Shown here piece after piece: positions 1 through 12,354 of a stretch of 64,000 nt of DNA. Source of the DNA: Berghia stephanieae (Eukaryota; Mollusca; Gastropoda; Nudibranchia; Aeolidiidae); the NCBI GenBank assembly GCA_034508935.3, contig CM067442.1, positions 90,984,783 through 91,048,782 of the forward strand. The letters run 5' to 3'. The notes under the pieces are model-generated. The model was not told the origin of the DNA. It searched no databases and saw nothing but the letters and a program-made list of their open reading frames with translations. Position numbers and translations under genes: made by a program. Within the stretch, counting starts at the first letter, position 1; every line of letters begins with the position of its first letter.

Positions 1-396
1 CTAATTTGGCGCATCCCCCCAGTCCAACGGTGGAGCTCTCAGATCCTGGCACAAGTCGAAGGGTTTCCCGCTATTTGAAGATAGTATAATTCGACCTAGT
101 TTCTCGCTCAATCAGCTGTCGCGATACTAATGGATATAGCATTAATTGGAGCTCGGATTGCTTTGCACCACGGTGTTTGATTTAGTCACTACTTCGCGGA
201 GTGATGTCACCAACACACGAGTCGGCGGAGTGCGTGACTCGGAATCTTGAATAGAGTGGAGACTAAAAAGGCAGTATGTTGTTGGCGAGTTGGCGAAAGA
301 CTGTGGAGTTAATATCTCTGTTTTATTTTTAATTAAATTATGCTGTTAATGATTTTTTTAAAAGATTGGTGCGGTGCCTGGCACCATTCGATCCAA

Positions 397-520
397 TGGC
401 CACACGCCACTGTTGGTATTATTGTTACAATGACAATGGAGATACTCTCAAACCAGCGCAAAGTATTGTCCATTACAACAATGTTAAATCATAACATTGC
501 CTTCGGCAACCAGACCTGCT
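397..520. repeat. diverged palindromic MITE copy
   Basis: This contains the motifs TACTCTCAAACCAGCGCAAA and CCATTACAACAATGTTAAAT and ends in CCAGACCTGC. The same blocks occur in the better preserved copy at 941-1072. The left terminus is too worn to place exactly. Confidence 0.45.
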
Positions 521-940
521 AATATGTGCACGTCGATAAGAACCTTTACGCTTTAAAATTTTGTCTTAGTCGTAAAAGAGGTGAAGATTTTAGGCTTGTC
601 GCTATATTTATCTTTTTTTTTTCAAAATGACCTTTGACCTTTAAGGTGAAAGATATTTAGATCAGGCCCAAATGGTAAATAATTTGAAAGGTCACCTCCG
701 TCTGGATTGGTCAATTAAAGAATACAAGTGGGTACACTATAAAATAGACATATTGCTTCTTTTGATCTTTTTGGTTATTTCGTTTTCACCAAAAAAAAAA
801 AAAAAAAAATACCCGATAGAAAAGAAAAGAACAAGAAAGAAATAAAGAAAGACAGACAGTAAAGGCACAAGGAGTGCCGTTTTTCTTTTTAATTGAATTT
901 TATTTTAAATTGTGAAGTTGGAATTGTTACACAGCCAATA

Positions 941-1072
941 TTTGCAGGTCTGATAACCGAACGCAATTATGGGCCTGATTTAACGGTGTTGTAATGGTAA
1001 ATATTTTGCGTTGGTTTGAGAGTATTTCCATTACAACAATGAGACCACATCATGGGTCATCAGACCTGCAAA
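941..1072. mobile_element. 132-bp palindromic MITE flanked by TA
   Basis: It starts TTTGCAGGTCTGATAACC and ends GGGTCATCAGACCTGCAAA, so the ends are inverted repeats, and the two halves pair imperfectly over nearly the whole length. TA lies directly on both sides (939-940 and 1073-1074), as expected for a Tc1/mariner-type insertion. It has no coding capacity. Related copies lie near 397-520, 1530-1655 and 49860-49985. Confidence 0.65.
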
Positions 1073-1529
1073 TAATTACTTTTATACGTTAGTATTCAGA
1101 TTTCATTTTCAACATTTTGCATTTCGCCCGGCCAATAGAAAATGCTATGTTTGAGCTTGAACCGACGTGCACGTCGGTTTCAACCATGAATTTGTTACTT
1201 TTCCCACAGCGTTGTAAATAATATGAAGAGTAAATTATAAGTCCAATTTTTCTGGGTTTGTCTATGTGTAAATATTATCATAAAATGTTTTTATAATAAG
1301 ATTATACTGTCATATTTTAATAATTATGTTAATTTATTTGCACACTCAAAATAAACTAAGAAAATATTATTTCCTGACTGGTTTCCATTCTTCAAATTAA
1401 TTGTTAATCAATACAACACTGTCGGATTCTGAGGAAAGACTCGGTCATTTTGGCCAGAAAAGCTTTTACACTACAAATTTTAATCGATTTGTTTCTTTTC
1501 TGTAACATGATTTTTTTTTTCTGGGATTG

Positions 1530-1655
1530 GGTTGTTAGCCCTGTGTTGATGTGATAACCCAAATTATTGTGGGCTCATTGTTGTAATGGAAAAACTCTCA
1601 AACCAACGCACAATTTTGCCTATTACAACATACAATGCTAAATCAAGCCCATGGT
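1530..1655. repeat. diverged palindromic MITE copy
   Basis: It carries the same internal blocks as 941-1072 (TTGTTGTAATGGAAA, CTCTCAAACCAACGCA, AATGCTAAATCAAGCCCAT). The terminal CAGGTCTGAT motif is not clear at either end, so the borders are approximate. Confidence 0.45.
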
Positions 1656-2188
1656 AATAGGGAAGAAAAGTGTGATGTTAAAAGTGTAAGACAACTCTTT
1701 CGGAGGACTGGATACATACCTTGTGTAATTAATCTTCTGGTGTCAGGGCGATGGTGTCCTATTTCTAATCTAACTGTAAAATCTAACTACAACTACAACG
1801 AAGATCATCTACCCTCGCTCTTTTACGTCCTGTAATCCTAAGAATCTGCCTAAACATCCTGCACCTGAAATAGTTATGCCACCTTTATGCAACCTATTCA
1901 TTATTAGTACTCCGAAGGACTGGTTACATAATATGCACTCCCAAGGATTTAGGATTGATCTCACGACTTTTCTTCCCTATTGCGTTCGGATGTCAGACCC
2001 CTATATATGTGAACGTCGCAACAGGCATAATGGACAGTAAGCAGAGATCGATTAAAATGACCGCTAACTTGACAACGTTGTAAAACCTAATTTTAAAAAA
2101 AAAACAAAACAAAGTCCTCTTAACATGTAACAAAAAAAACAAAAAAAAAACAACAAAACAAGAAGAAGGAAAAACAAACAAACAAAAA

Positions 2189-2478
2189 AACTTTGGCATT
2201 TATATAGCTCAATAACCACAAACATTTTCAAAGCGCTTTATAATGTGTCTCTAGCCACTAGCAACTCTTAACACGTAGGACGTGACATGACGCATGTGAG
2301 GCGATATTACTTTTTTTTTTCGACAGAGAATACGCTGTTCTCTGCCAGATACTCAGTTTACACCCCGAGTAGGGCGAGAGAAAATGAGTAAAGAGCCTTT
2401 TCCAAGGACTCAAACTCGAACCCGGGACATACCGGTCCGAAGACGAGTGTCTTACCACAAGACCACAACGCCTCACTC
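2189..2478 (-). mobile_element. tRNA-derived SINE, AAAGCGCTTTGA-tail family
   Basis: Read on the minus strand, a tRNA-like head begins near 2478 with an A-box-like GTGGTCTTGTGGTAAGAC and a B-box-like GGGTTCGAG. A body follows, then a tail containing AAAGCGCTTTGA and GAGCTATATAAATGCC, then T/G-rich DNA. The same body and tail occur at 21458-21757 (minus) and 31300-31575 (plus). This is a class I retroposon dependent on a LINE. Confidence 0.7.
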
Positions 2479-3429
2479 ATAAATACCATGTTAGCATTCC
2501 TTATATAGGGTGGGAGAAAAAAAAATAAGTAGAAAAAGATGTCTCAATACCAAGCAGAAATCAGAAATTCGAAAATTCAAAAGCGACTAGAACAAAGCTT
2601 GTACTTGTACCGGCCACGATTAATATAAATTCATCTATTCGTTAAGAAACTATGCCGGTTATAGCAAAGCCGTATTAAAATCTAAATATCGAAAGTTGCG
2701 TTTTGTTTTTAAAGAAACTGTGGACTGTAAAAAGTAATAAACAAAAAGGAATACAAAAAAGAGAACAAAATACCAAACATGGAACGTTTCGAGCTCAAAA
2801 CCCTTCTTCAGCCAACAACAAAAACAATAAGACATAAATACATTACTAAATTCCAGATAGAGGACAGAGATATTTTGTAGGTCTTCTCTTTGTTTTTGTC
2901 AGTGAGAGGTACCTAGTTTAGGAAGTTGCTCCGTTTTGTTGAAAAGCAATGAATGCCCTATTGGGGTAGAGTTAGAGTAAAATATTTTTTCTTCAAACAA
3001 TGTAACACAATTTTCAATACAAAGTAGTAATCACATTTGATTTATTTATAAAGATAAATGGCCTCCTCTAATGGACTAATCAGAGTTAATTCAAGATGCA
3101 TGGGATTGAATCACTGTTTGAGACATTAAAAAATCAATTGAATCATATGGGAAAAGGTTAGGCATAAACATAAAGAAAATTGGAGCTATACATCAACAGT
3201 TGAGATAACGCCCTTATATTATAAGCTTCGATATAGTACATGGATCTATGCTGTGCGTTTATTAAAACAATTATTGTAGAGTTAACATTTTCCAACATAT
3301 CTTCCTGAAAATTTGTGTAGATAAATTTCAAGATACGAGTTTGACGGCAGTAAAATTTCAGACTTCATAGTCTGACGATCACAGGTTTCTAAACCTTTCC
3401 AGATTTGTTTGTTGTATTATTTTATTTTT

Positions 3430-3770
3430 TTTCGCAGCTCCATCTATGGCTATTTTGAACGGCACTTTTTCTTCTTCTTTTGCGCACAATGGGTTCCGAC
3501 AGGTGAGTGGTGGAGCAAGCCCAGGTAAACTCCGGTTCCCCATGACATTGCGCTTGAAGGATTCTGGGAAACCCGGATCCCAGCCCCAGGTCGGCATCTC
3601 TTTTATTTTCGGACCGCAGTGCAATGTGGCTGACGCCTGGATGATCGCGATATTTTCTCGAATGGACCCAGAAAGCAACCCGGAAAACAGATTGGGGGAT
3701 AGAAGACACCGTGACCTTCTGCCTACCATGAGAGGTCAAACTACCCAACCCAGTACTCAATCTGTCAAGA
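3430..3770 (-). repeat. old relative of the 540-bp retroposon (5' part)
   Basis: The right-hand ~90 bases (GGGGGATAGAAGACACCGTG through CAAACTACCCAACCCAG) resemble the 5' end of the retroposon described at 49292-49830. The body to the left differs from other copies. The stretch is open in three frames, but this looks like chance in a GC-richer repeat and I do not call a gene. Confidence 0.4.
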
Positions 3771-3834
3771 AAGTGAAAACAATTCACCCTGACAGTTATA
3801 GCCGACAGTCAACGATACAGGAGATGGTTGCTGT

Positions 3835-4363
3835 TTTTCTTTTTAAGGGTTTTGAGGCATTTGCAACGCATTGAGGTCATTTCGGCGCCAGTAACAAGGA
3901 AGAAAATGGAATAGTAAAACGTTCTAGAATTACAATTAAAGCACCCATGAAATTTAGAAAAGTTAAAACAAAGGGGAAATGGTTCAAATAGGAAACAGAT
4001 GTAGATTCCAAAAGCACACTATCGAAGTACTTAGTTTGAAATCATCTAAAAGTCTCATCCCGACACAAGCACAGGTCCCCACAAGAGGAATACTCAAATA
4101 TTTTGCAAATCATATATAACATGTAAACAAAACCAATACAGTACATAACAGAGAGATGATTTAAAAGACAATAATATAATCTCCCAAAATTCTAACGATA
4201 CATTTGACTGTTTCCCTCCCAGCTAGGGTATCCGGCCAGGATAAAACCAAGTAATCTCATCCCAAGACAAAGACAGAAAGCAAGTTGGAAAACAGATATA
4301 GGGGGATAGAAGACACAGTAAGTACCTCCCTGCCCACTATGGGATGTCAGGAACCCCACCCAG
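3835..4363 (-). mobile_element. 540-bp retroposon copy
   Basis: A nearly full-length copy. The 3' tail side is at the left (TTTTAAGGGTTTT) and the 5' end is the CCCCACCCAG junction at the right. It is more diverged than 49292-49830 and has small internal losses. Confidence 0.7.
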
Positions 4364-4601
4364 GCAGAACAGAGAGATAAGAGACCTTACCAGTGGTTCC
4401 CACCAACTGCCATCAACTTCCTCCTCCTCCTCCTCCTCCCCCGTCCACCCCCACCCCCTCCCCAAAAATATATAAAAGAAACTAAAAAACAAAATCAGCA
4501 CTTCAACTGTTAAATTTAATTGAATAAACAACAATTACGTAACACAAGTGTTAAACTGTTAGCTCCAATACGCAGACTGTGGGATCATTATAATCTGCAT
4601 C

Positions 4602-4642
<41 letters not shown>

Positions 4643-4714
4643 TAATAATAAAGATAATTAAAATAACAACTATAATAATAATAATAATCATAATAATAAT
4701 AATAATAAATAATA

Positions 4715-4767
<53 letters not shown>
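4602..4767. repeat. interrupted (AAT)n microsatellite
   Basis: A long run of AAT units with a few interruptions. It creates spurious poly-Ile and poly-Tyr reading frames on both strands. Confidence 0.95.
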
Positions 4768-4872
4768 GTCATAAGTTATAATAAAATACACCGTAATTTA
4801 AAAAATGCCTATACAATGTGCACTTAAAACATATTTAGCAGTCCAATAATGGACTAAATTATAACTTTGACT

Positions 4873-5382
4873 TATTTGTTTATTTGTTTGTCTTGTTTTT
4901 AAGGGTTTTACGGCGCTTGCAAGACATTCATTAAGGTCATATCAGCGCCAGTAAAAAGGAAGAAAATGGGATAGTAAAAAGTTCTAGAACTATAATTATA
5001 ATTAAAGCACCGAAGAAAATGTAAGACAAAGGGGAATTGGTTGAAATAGGAAACAGACGTAGATTCCAAGAGCACACTATCAAAGTACTTAGATTGAGAT
5101 CACCTTAAAGTCTCATCCAGACACAACCACGGGTCCTCACTAAGAGGAATACAGTCAAATGTTTACAAATAATATATAATATGTAAACAAAACATAATAC
5201 AGTGCATAACAGTAACAGAGAGATGATTTGCAAAGAAAAAAAATATCTCCCAAAAGTATCTATACATTTGACTGTTTCCCTCTCAGCAAGGGCTTCCGTC
5301 CAGGGCCAGGACAAAACCAAGTAATCTCATTCCAAAACAACGACAGAAAGCAAGCTGGAAAACATAGGGGGATAGATGACTT
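4873..5382 (-). mobile_element. 540-bp retroposon copy, 5' truncated
   Basis: It opens with a TTTG-rich tail complement and TAAGGGTTTTACGGCGCTTG. It breaks off after CATAGGGGGATAGA, so it lacks the last ~60 bases of the 5' end seen in other copies. It lies beside the (AAT)n tract. Confidence 0.7.
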
Positions 5383-6351
5383 ATTTGTATTTCGATTTTA
5401 TCTAATTTTGACCAGTAAAATTACATAGCTATTTAAGTAGCGTAGCGTCAATAAATAAGGCTAATATATTTTAACATCAACAACAAAAAGTTATTTCGAG
5501 GACAATAATCTCGGTTTTAAAAACGGCCTGTTAACACCGCGTGATTTGAGAAAATAATCTTTTGAAAATTATTTTGGCCTTTAAACAATTACTTGAAATA
5601 TCAACCCAAGGCTTCATCTTAATTGCTCAAATTTTGCAGTCAAAAGTATTGTAGGAAAATGAAAACAAAAATGTGTATGACAACAGCTGAAAAACCCCAT
5701 AGAACTCCCAAAATCTTTGAGAAGTGGATTTGGCTGGAATGGAGCGTGATTCCAGTTTTTTCGATTAGGATTTAAGAATTATGATCTATTAATGAGAGGT
5801 TGCATATAAACTGGATTTGCAAAAATACCCTCCAAAGGGCAAAATGAAAAGGCTTCAATGGTTAAAAATATTGGCAAATGAGAGTTCCATGCACATACCT
5901 TGTTTAAGTATAAGCAGCGATTTTCAATGACGTCTGATGTTTATTTATTTGTTTGTTTTCATTGTTTTAAATGTGTTATACGGATCATGGAAAACTTTGA
6001 AGTCATTTCAATGCTTACTAAGACGATATTGATGTATAATTTAAGAACCAAGCTCACAACCATCCAAAGATTAAGTGAGACAAAGCGTATAAGTTTAACA
6101 GAAATCAAAAGTAGATCAAAGATCACAATATTTTCATATTGTCAAAGCTAATCTGAAACCATTAAAACACCTCACAATGTAACAGAATCTCCATTAAAGG
6201 GGTACACTCAGATTGTTACCCAAAAAATTAATTCATAAATAAAATAAATAAAACCTAACACGGACAAAATTCATTACAGAGAAATAATAATAAGTAAATG
6301 AACGAACGAACCAATGAATGAATTAGTAAAAAAAAATTTTTTTAAATGAAT

Positions 6352-6367
6352 ACATAAATAAATAAAA

Positions 6368-6402
<35 letters not shown>

Positions 6403-6404
6403 AT
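6352..6404. repeat. (AAAT)n microsatellite
   Basis: Tandem AAAT/ATAA units, directly visible. Confidence 0.95.
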
Positions 6405-6800
6405 GCAATTAGATTTGTTGCTCTTCAGCAAAAGACTTTGGGCAGGACTTATGCAAAACTAAACGGTCTCAAAATAATTATGCTCTATAAAGTTTTAAAT
6501 TAGAAACTTAATAACTAGATACAGTAGCTGTATTTCAGTCAAATTTTCAAAATTAGACTTTCCAACTCATGATACCTTTCTCAAGATACATAGCGCATAA
6601 TTAAGAAGACTATTAATACTGTAATACTATACTGTAAAGGTAATGAAAGTAATGCAAATATTGAACACGGAAAAAGAGGGGCAAAGGAAAATTGATTATT
6701 GTACCCATTTTTCTATGGTAATCTTTGAATTTCGAAAATTCATTCAAACAATGGTAAATAACGGAGGGTGATCCATGTGGAACTGAATATCTTTTTCTTG

Positions 6801-7263
6801 GGGGGTTGTTTTAGGGATTTTACAACGATGTGACACTATTAGGTCATTTCATTTCCAAAAGATGATAGGGGAAAAGTTGTAGATCTGAAATTAAAAGCCC
6901 TAAAGAAAAGGTAGGACAAGGGGGACTAGTTCAAATAGGGTCTCATACAAGCGGAAGCCAAGGATCCCGTATGAGGGATACACTCAATTGTTTACAAACT
7001 ACAATATATTCTAAACTAATAATTATAAAAGTATATTAAAGATAATTTACAGTGAAAAAATATCACCTCTCAAAAAAAAAAAAAAAAAAAAAAAAGGAAC
7101 CACACATTTTCTGCCAGCTAAGCTAAGGATCCCAGTCAGGACCAGGAAAACAGCTGAGCAATCTCAATCCAGAAAAATGACAAAGAAAACAGATTTAGAG
7201 GATAGAAGACAAAGCAAGTGACCTTTCAGCCCTGCGTGGGAGGTCAGACGACCCCACCCAGGA
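6801..7263 (-). mobile_element. 540-bp retroposon copy, diverged
   Basis: Tail-side GGGATTTTACAACG at the left, a poly(A) run at about 7071-7096 inside the body, and GACCCCACCCAG-like sequence at the right end. It has several internal losses relative to 49292-49830. Confidence 0.6.
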
Positions 7264-7429
7264 ACTGAAATTAAAAGAAGCTTTCTAATAAACATATTTT
7301 GAATAAGCTGGTGTGGCCTGGTGATGAAATGAGACATTTGTAGTTTAAATTTAAAGTCACCAAAGAAAAAGCTCAAGTAGTGAATCATTTCACTGTTGTC
7401 ACTGAACATATGCCTAGGACTAGTAGAAC

Positions 7430-7550
7430 CAAATAGTATATTCTCGTCCAGGACAAGGACAGAAATAACCATGGAAAGGACAAACGATACGAGAGGATGA
7501 AAAAGACAGCAAAAGTGGTCCCAGCCCACCACAGGAGGTCCCACACCAAT
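7430..7550 (-). repeat. 5' fragment of the 540-bp retroposon
   Basis: Only the 5' end region is left: CCAGGACAAGGACAGAAA, then a degraded GGAGGTCCCACACC. It is separated from the 6801-7263 copy by about 170 bases of unrelated DNA. Confidence 0.45.
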
Positions 7551-8029
7551 AATCAAATTCAAATATAGGGGTAATGTGCACTGTAAATGAGTGAAAATTA
7601 TTATTTTTTTAATCTTTGATATTCAATTGAAGCAAATCATTTCACAACAAAGGGTCTAAATAGACATCACGACTCAATTGAATTAAACCGAGATTTCAGA
7701 TCATACACTTCAAATTGAGATCTGACTGTTTGGAATAAAATAGTTATAAAATTAGTCTTCTAATATAAACATGGAATACTTGCAACTGCCATACTATCAA
7801 CAACAAAGCTACTTTAACAATTTCAAATGTATAATTAATAAAGCTACGGTGCAAGTCAGTTATAGGGAAGCTGCATAACTGGGAGAGCAGCTGATTTGGA
7901 AGGAATAGAACAAGATAGGAAATCCTCCGTTTAAAATGCCATCATTGGGACTGTTCAGTGAAATCATCGGATAGATATATACTGAATTAACTGCATTAGT
8001 GTCGCAACGCTGGATCTACTCCAATTTAA

Positions 8030-8480
8030 GGAAGAAAATGAAAAGGTCAAAAAAATATAAATTTACAATTGAAAGCATACAACAAAAAGTAAGACAAAGG
8101 GGAATGGTTTAAATAGGGAAGAGATGTAGATTCCAAGAACACACTATCAGTGTACTTAGTCTGAGATCACCTAAAAGTCTCAACCCGGCACAAGCACAGG
8201 CCCTCACTAAGAGGAATACACTCAAATGTTTACAAATCAATATATTTACGTAACAGAGAGATGATTTACAAGACAAAAAAAATATCATCTCCCAAAACTC
8301 TTAACTATACATTTGACTGTTTCCCTCCCAGCTAGGGTATCCAGCCATGGCCAGGACAAAACCAAGTAATCTCATTCCAAGACAAAGATGGAAAGCATGG
8401 TGGAAAACAGATACAGGGGGATAGAAGACACAGTAAGTGCCTCCCTGCCCAATATGGGAGGTCAGGAACCCCACCCAGAA
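8030..8480 (-). mobile_element. 540-bp retroposon copy
   Basis: A well preserved body (AGTCTCAACCCGGCACAAGC, CCCTCCCAGCTAGGGTATCC) with the standard 5' border AGGAACCCCACCCAG. The 3' tail side is replaced by other sequence near 8030. Confidence 0.7.
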
Positions 8481-10210
8481 ATAATAATCTGTGGCACCAT
8501 TATTTGATCCCTCATAATAGTCATGTTATGTTATAATGATGATAATGACTGCATATAAAACCTCAAAACATCCAACCTAATTCAGAACTTCTTAAGTTCT
8601 TAAAAACAAAATAAACTGCTTGGTAATTGCCTTGCACAATAAGATCTATTAAAATATAAAACCATTGTTAGTGACTTGTGTTATTACAGGACTAGTCAAT
8701 CATATATTATGCACACTGAAACGGCTATAACAAAATTTTGAGGATAAAATAATGATTTCGTTGTATCGCTTTTTGGTTTACAGAAATCAAGGAAGTATGT
8801 AAATAAAAAGCTGGGATTTGACATAATTTTCTTTACAAGGTTTTTTATTATAATCGTTTGAGTATGTATTATTATCAACCTTAAATGACGGAGAAAAAAA
8901 AAACACCCCCCCACCCCATTAAAAAAAACAAAAAACAAAACAATACCCCCCAACAAAAAAACAAAAAAGAAAACCCCAACAAAATAATAAGGGTGAAAGA
9001 CTAGTTAATCTAATCAAATAAATATAAATATGTAGAAACTATGGTAAAGCTGGAAATACATGGGCAGCATTGTCATCTCTTTCTTAAATATGTCTCTTCT
9101 TATCATAATAATTTACATAGCTTGGTGTTCACAACTTTAGCCAGCTGTTTGTGAAATGTCGCTCAATGAAAGCTTGTAATTTTCACAATGGAAACCACCA
9201 CTTCAAAGAGGGAGTATAACAAGCAAACAAATCATTGGTCCACAAACATGTCAGCTTTTTACAATAATTACTATCATGCTGAACAAAAAGAAATGTTTTT
9301 TTTTTTTTTTTAATTCTTTTACAGGAACCGACAATGCATCTGACATCTGAGTCTAAAGCAGAGAAATAGTGCTGTTGGCAAATCTTTTTTTTTAAATGGG
9401 ATATAATCCTCATATTTTTTGTTTCTGATATTTTCCGTCCTTGATACGACTTTTTTGAAATATTACTTTTAAAGCAATTGAAGGAAAGTTTGGTTATTTA
9501 AAAAAACAACAACATAATCTTGCCTTATATTTACGTTGCATTTTCTTTCGAATATGTAAAGCCAAGCAGCTACAACACTTGGTTACTCATCTGCAAAATT
9601 TAGAAATTCAAATACAGTGTCCGCCACTGTTTGATTTAAGCAGCGATAAATGCCCCCAAATCTAACACCACTTGAATCTAACCATGCATTAAGTGTGCAG
9701 CAAAGACATAGCTTTTGACTGTACATCCTGTAATAATGGAGACAAGATAATTAAGAGCTATTCATCTACTGAGTGGGTACAGACTGCTTTGTTCTGATAA
9801 GTCTCTCATATATACACACTGCATTATTGACAAGTTTAAATCCAGTAAAATACTCACAGGCAGAACTTTCAATCTACATAAGCTAAATAAGAAAAGTCTT
9901 CAATTATGGCACACATCCAGTCCAAATTCTTTTATTTAGTTAACATAAATTTATTATGCGATTCCGTTTTTTCAAAGACAGTTTTAATGAAAGACAACTG
10001 AAATATTTAGGAAAACTGCTGCCCATCAATTTCAGGTCATACCATAATCACAGATTGAACAACTCTTTCTCTCTCTCTCTGTGTGCATAATTTGGTTCTG
10101 TCATTGTCTTTTAGCAAAATTACAAATGTGAGATGATCACGTTTTGGTATATTTTAAGCTTCTGGTTGTTTTCAGACAGTGCTTTATTCTTTTTAACTGA
10201 GTTGGCGGTA

Positions 10211-10230
10211 CCCCCCCCCCCCCCCCCCCG
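10211..10230. repeat. poly(C) run
   Basis: About 20 consecutive C. One of many long C or G homopolymers in the window. Confidence 0.9.
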
Positions 10231-12232
10231 CCATTCCCCCAAACACCGGTTTTCAAACAGAAATAAAATGACAATCATTTATTAACGACTTTAAAAATGA
10301 TTGTTGCTAGAGCCTTATTCAGATATAACTAATCTTAAGTCTTTTATTTTATTAAAATGATTGACTAGTTCAAAATTAGAAGTTCTTGACTGCCTGTGAA
10401 TCTTCATAACTTGAAAATGTTAAGTCCAAATGCGACAGTTGACAACTCACAACAAAAACATGGGCATTCATTAACAAAAATGAAACTTTAAAATTGGCCG
10501 AAATAAACGTTATCACTTGATTGTTGACTCATATCATTTTCATACATAACATCCATTGAAATGATTTTAAAATTTAAGTAGCCTCCACCTTTTTCTCTTA
10601 TTTTATTACTCATTTATTATTGTTTCAATGTTTCACTATTTATAAAATTATGTGGTAGGAACTTAAATTGTGACAATGGTCTCAAAATCTGAAAAATGAA
10701 ATTGGTTGCAACGTTTTGGAAGGGTCTGTAGATACCAAACGGAGCATTCTAAGTCCCAATTTCGTTTGTGATTTAAAATGAGAATGTTCAATACAAATAA
10801 ATCAGGTGACAGATTCGGGTTTAAAACAATCTGGAACAAATTATTAAAATTAACTGCCTCTTTAAAATAAGCAAAGAGAATGCCTGGAAGTGATGGAAAG
10901 ACACAATGAATGAGAAATGAAACAAACTTTTAAAAAAGACAAAAAAGACATTTTGAAAAAATAAAAATCTGAAGAAAAAAAAATCCATCATACAATGATA
11001 TGTACTGTAGTCATGGTGATCAATAATAAATTAAACTGAAATATACACAAGCTAAATACATGTCTGAAGAAATAAATAAAAAACACATTAATACATTAAT
11101 GTTATGGGACAAATTCTGTTAGAGATTGTAGTTAAGTAGAAATGTAAACATAAAAAAAAAATAAAAGCATCGGGCAACAATCATGATCTCATAACAAATC
11201 ATCTGACTAATATAAAATCTTTTTTTTGTAAATGCACTACAGAACTAGCAAATAATTAAATTTAAAATCAACAAATATAAAACTGCAGAGCTCTTGGTTG
11301 TTCAAGGAATATAATAAAATGGATATTTTCAGATCTTTCATTGGTATTCGAAAGAAAAAAAAACGAGTAATATCAGATCAAATCCCTTGGAGATATTTTT
11401 TTATACTGTATAAAAAATCATCTATTTTCCAATACCTAGTAGAAACCAGGAAAAGGAATTTAGCACCAGAAGGTAGTTAAACTTAATGGCAGAATGCAAT
11501 CCTTTTTAGGGATTCAGATTTTCCCATATGCTTTGGCCCTGTTAAACTGTTTCTCAGTTACAAAAGACTTTAAAATTGTCAGTTGGCTGTGAGATTTTCA
11601 GTATATACAAACATATAGACAAAACGAAAAATATAGAATATTTTTGTTAGCACAAGAAAAAGACCCGTTATATGACAATTGGACAAAGCATAAAACATAC
11701 TAGGTGGTAAAATAATAAAATTGAGATTCTTTGTGCTCACATAATTTGATCTTGTTAGGTTCGTGAACGAGTATCAAGTGGACAAGGCTGACATACAGAA
11801 CAAAGCACCAGAAAGTTGTGGGGTCGAAAGTTTTCATTTTCAAATTAATCTATAAAATTGTTTCAAATATCTAAAAGACTGCTCAGTAGGTATGAAAACC
11901 TTCACTTAAGGAAATAAAATACAACAAAATCCCCACTAGCTTAAATTCTGACTTCATTAAGCCATAAATATTGCAATTTCTGATTCGTCTAAAATTGGTC
12001 ATATAATGAAATGAAACCTACATATATTCCAAAACTTACATAAGTAATGTAAACTTCTTAAAATTTCTTAAACAAAAAATACTAAAACATTATTCAAAAA
12101 TAAAATTTGATGAATGGTAATTTTGGGTTACTTACTTGTGCCAGCATTTATATTCATATCATATTTTAAGTATCAAAATAATTGAATAAAACAAAACAAA
12201 ACAAAAAAAATTAATGATGTTTCTTAAAACAA

Positions 12233-12354
12233 TTAAATTGCCTTTGTTTCGTCTTTGTTGTTGTCTATCAAATTGATATAATTTAATAGCATGGGGTTGT
12301 TCACAGATAGCTTTTCCTTGACCTCTGAAACTGTGAACCAATGGCGTTGACGAT
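12233..12354 (-). CDS. NUDT3: NUDT3-like terminal coding exon
   Basis: It starts with the codon that completes Asp and reads RQRHWFTVSEVKEKL, the equivalent of GRKREWFKIEDAIKVL. It runs to TAA at 12235-12233. Confidence 0.9.

Larger units (their letters stand above)
1..12232. other. gene-free, repeat-rich left flank
   Basis: No exon of a recognisable protein was found on either strand. The stretch holds short palindromic MITEs in the first 2 kb, one tRNA-derived SINE near 2.2-2.5 kb, and at least five copies or pieces of the ~540-bp retroposon between 3.4 and 8.5 kb. It also holds (AAT)n and (AAAT)n microsatellites, and from about 8.5 to 12.2 kb featureless AT-rich DNA in which I recognise nothing. 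A poly(C) run lies near 10.21 kb. Confidence 0.6.

Noticed and set aside
3446-3874. 142-codon plus-strand frame, with overlapping minus-strand frames of 116 and 121 codons
   Set aside because: Three frames are open at once over a retroposon-like stretch. No domain or homology was recognised, and part of it matches the non-coding retroposon head.
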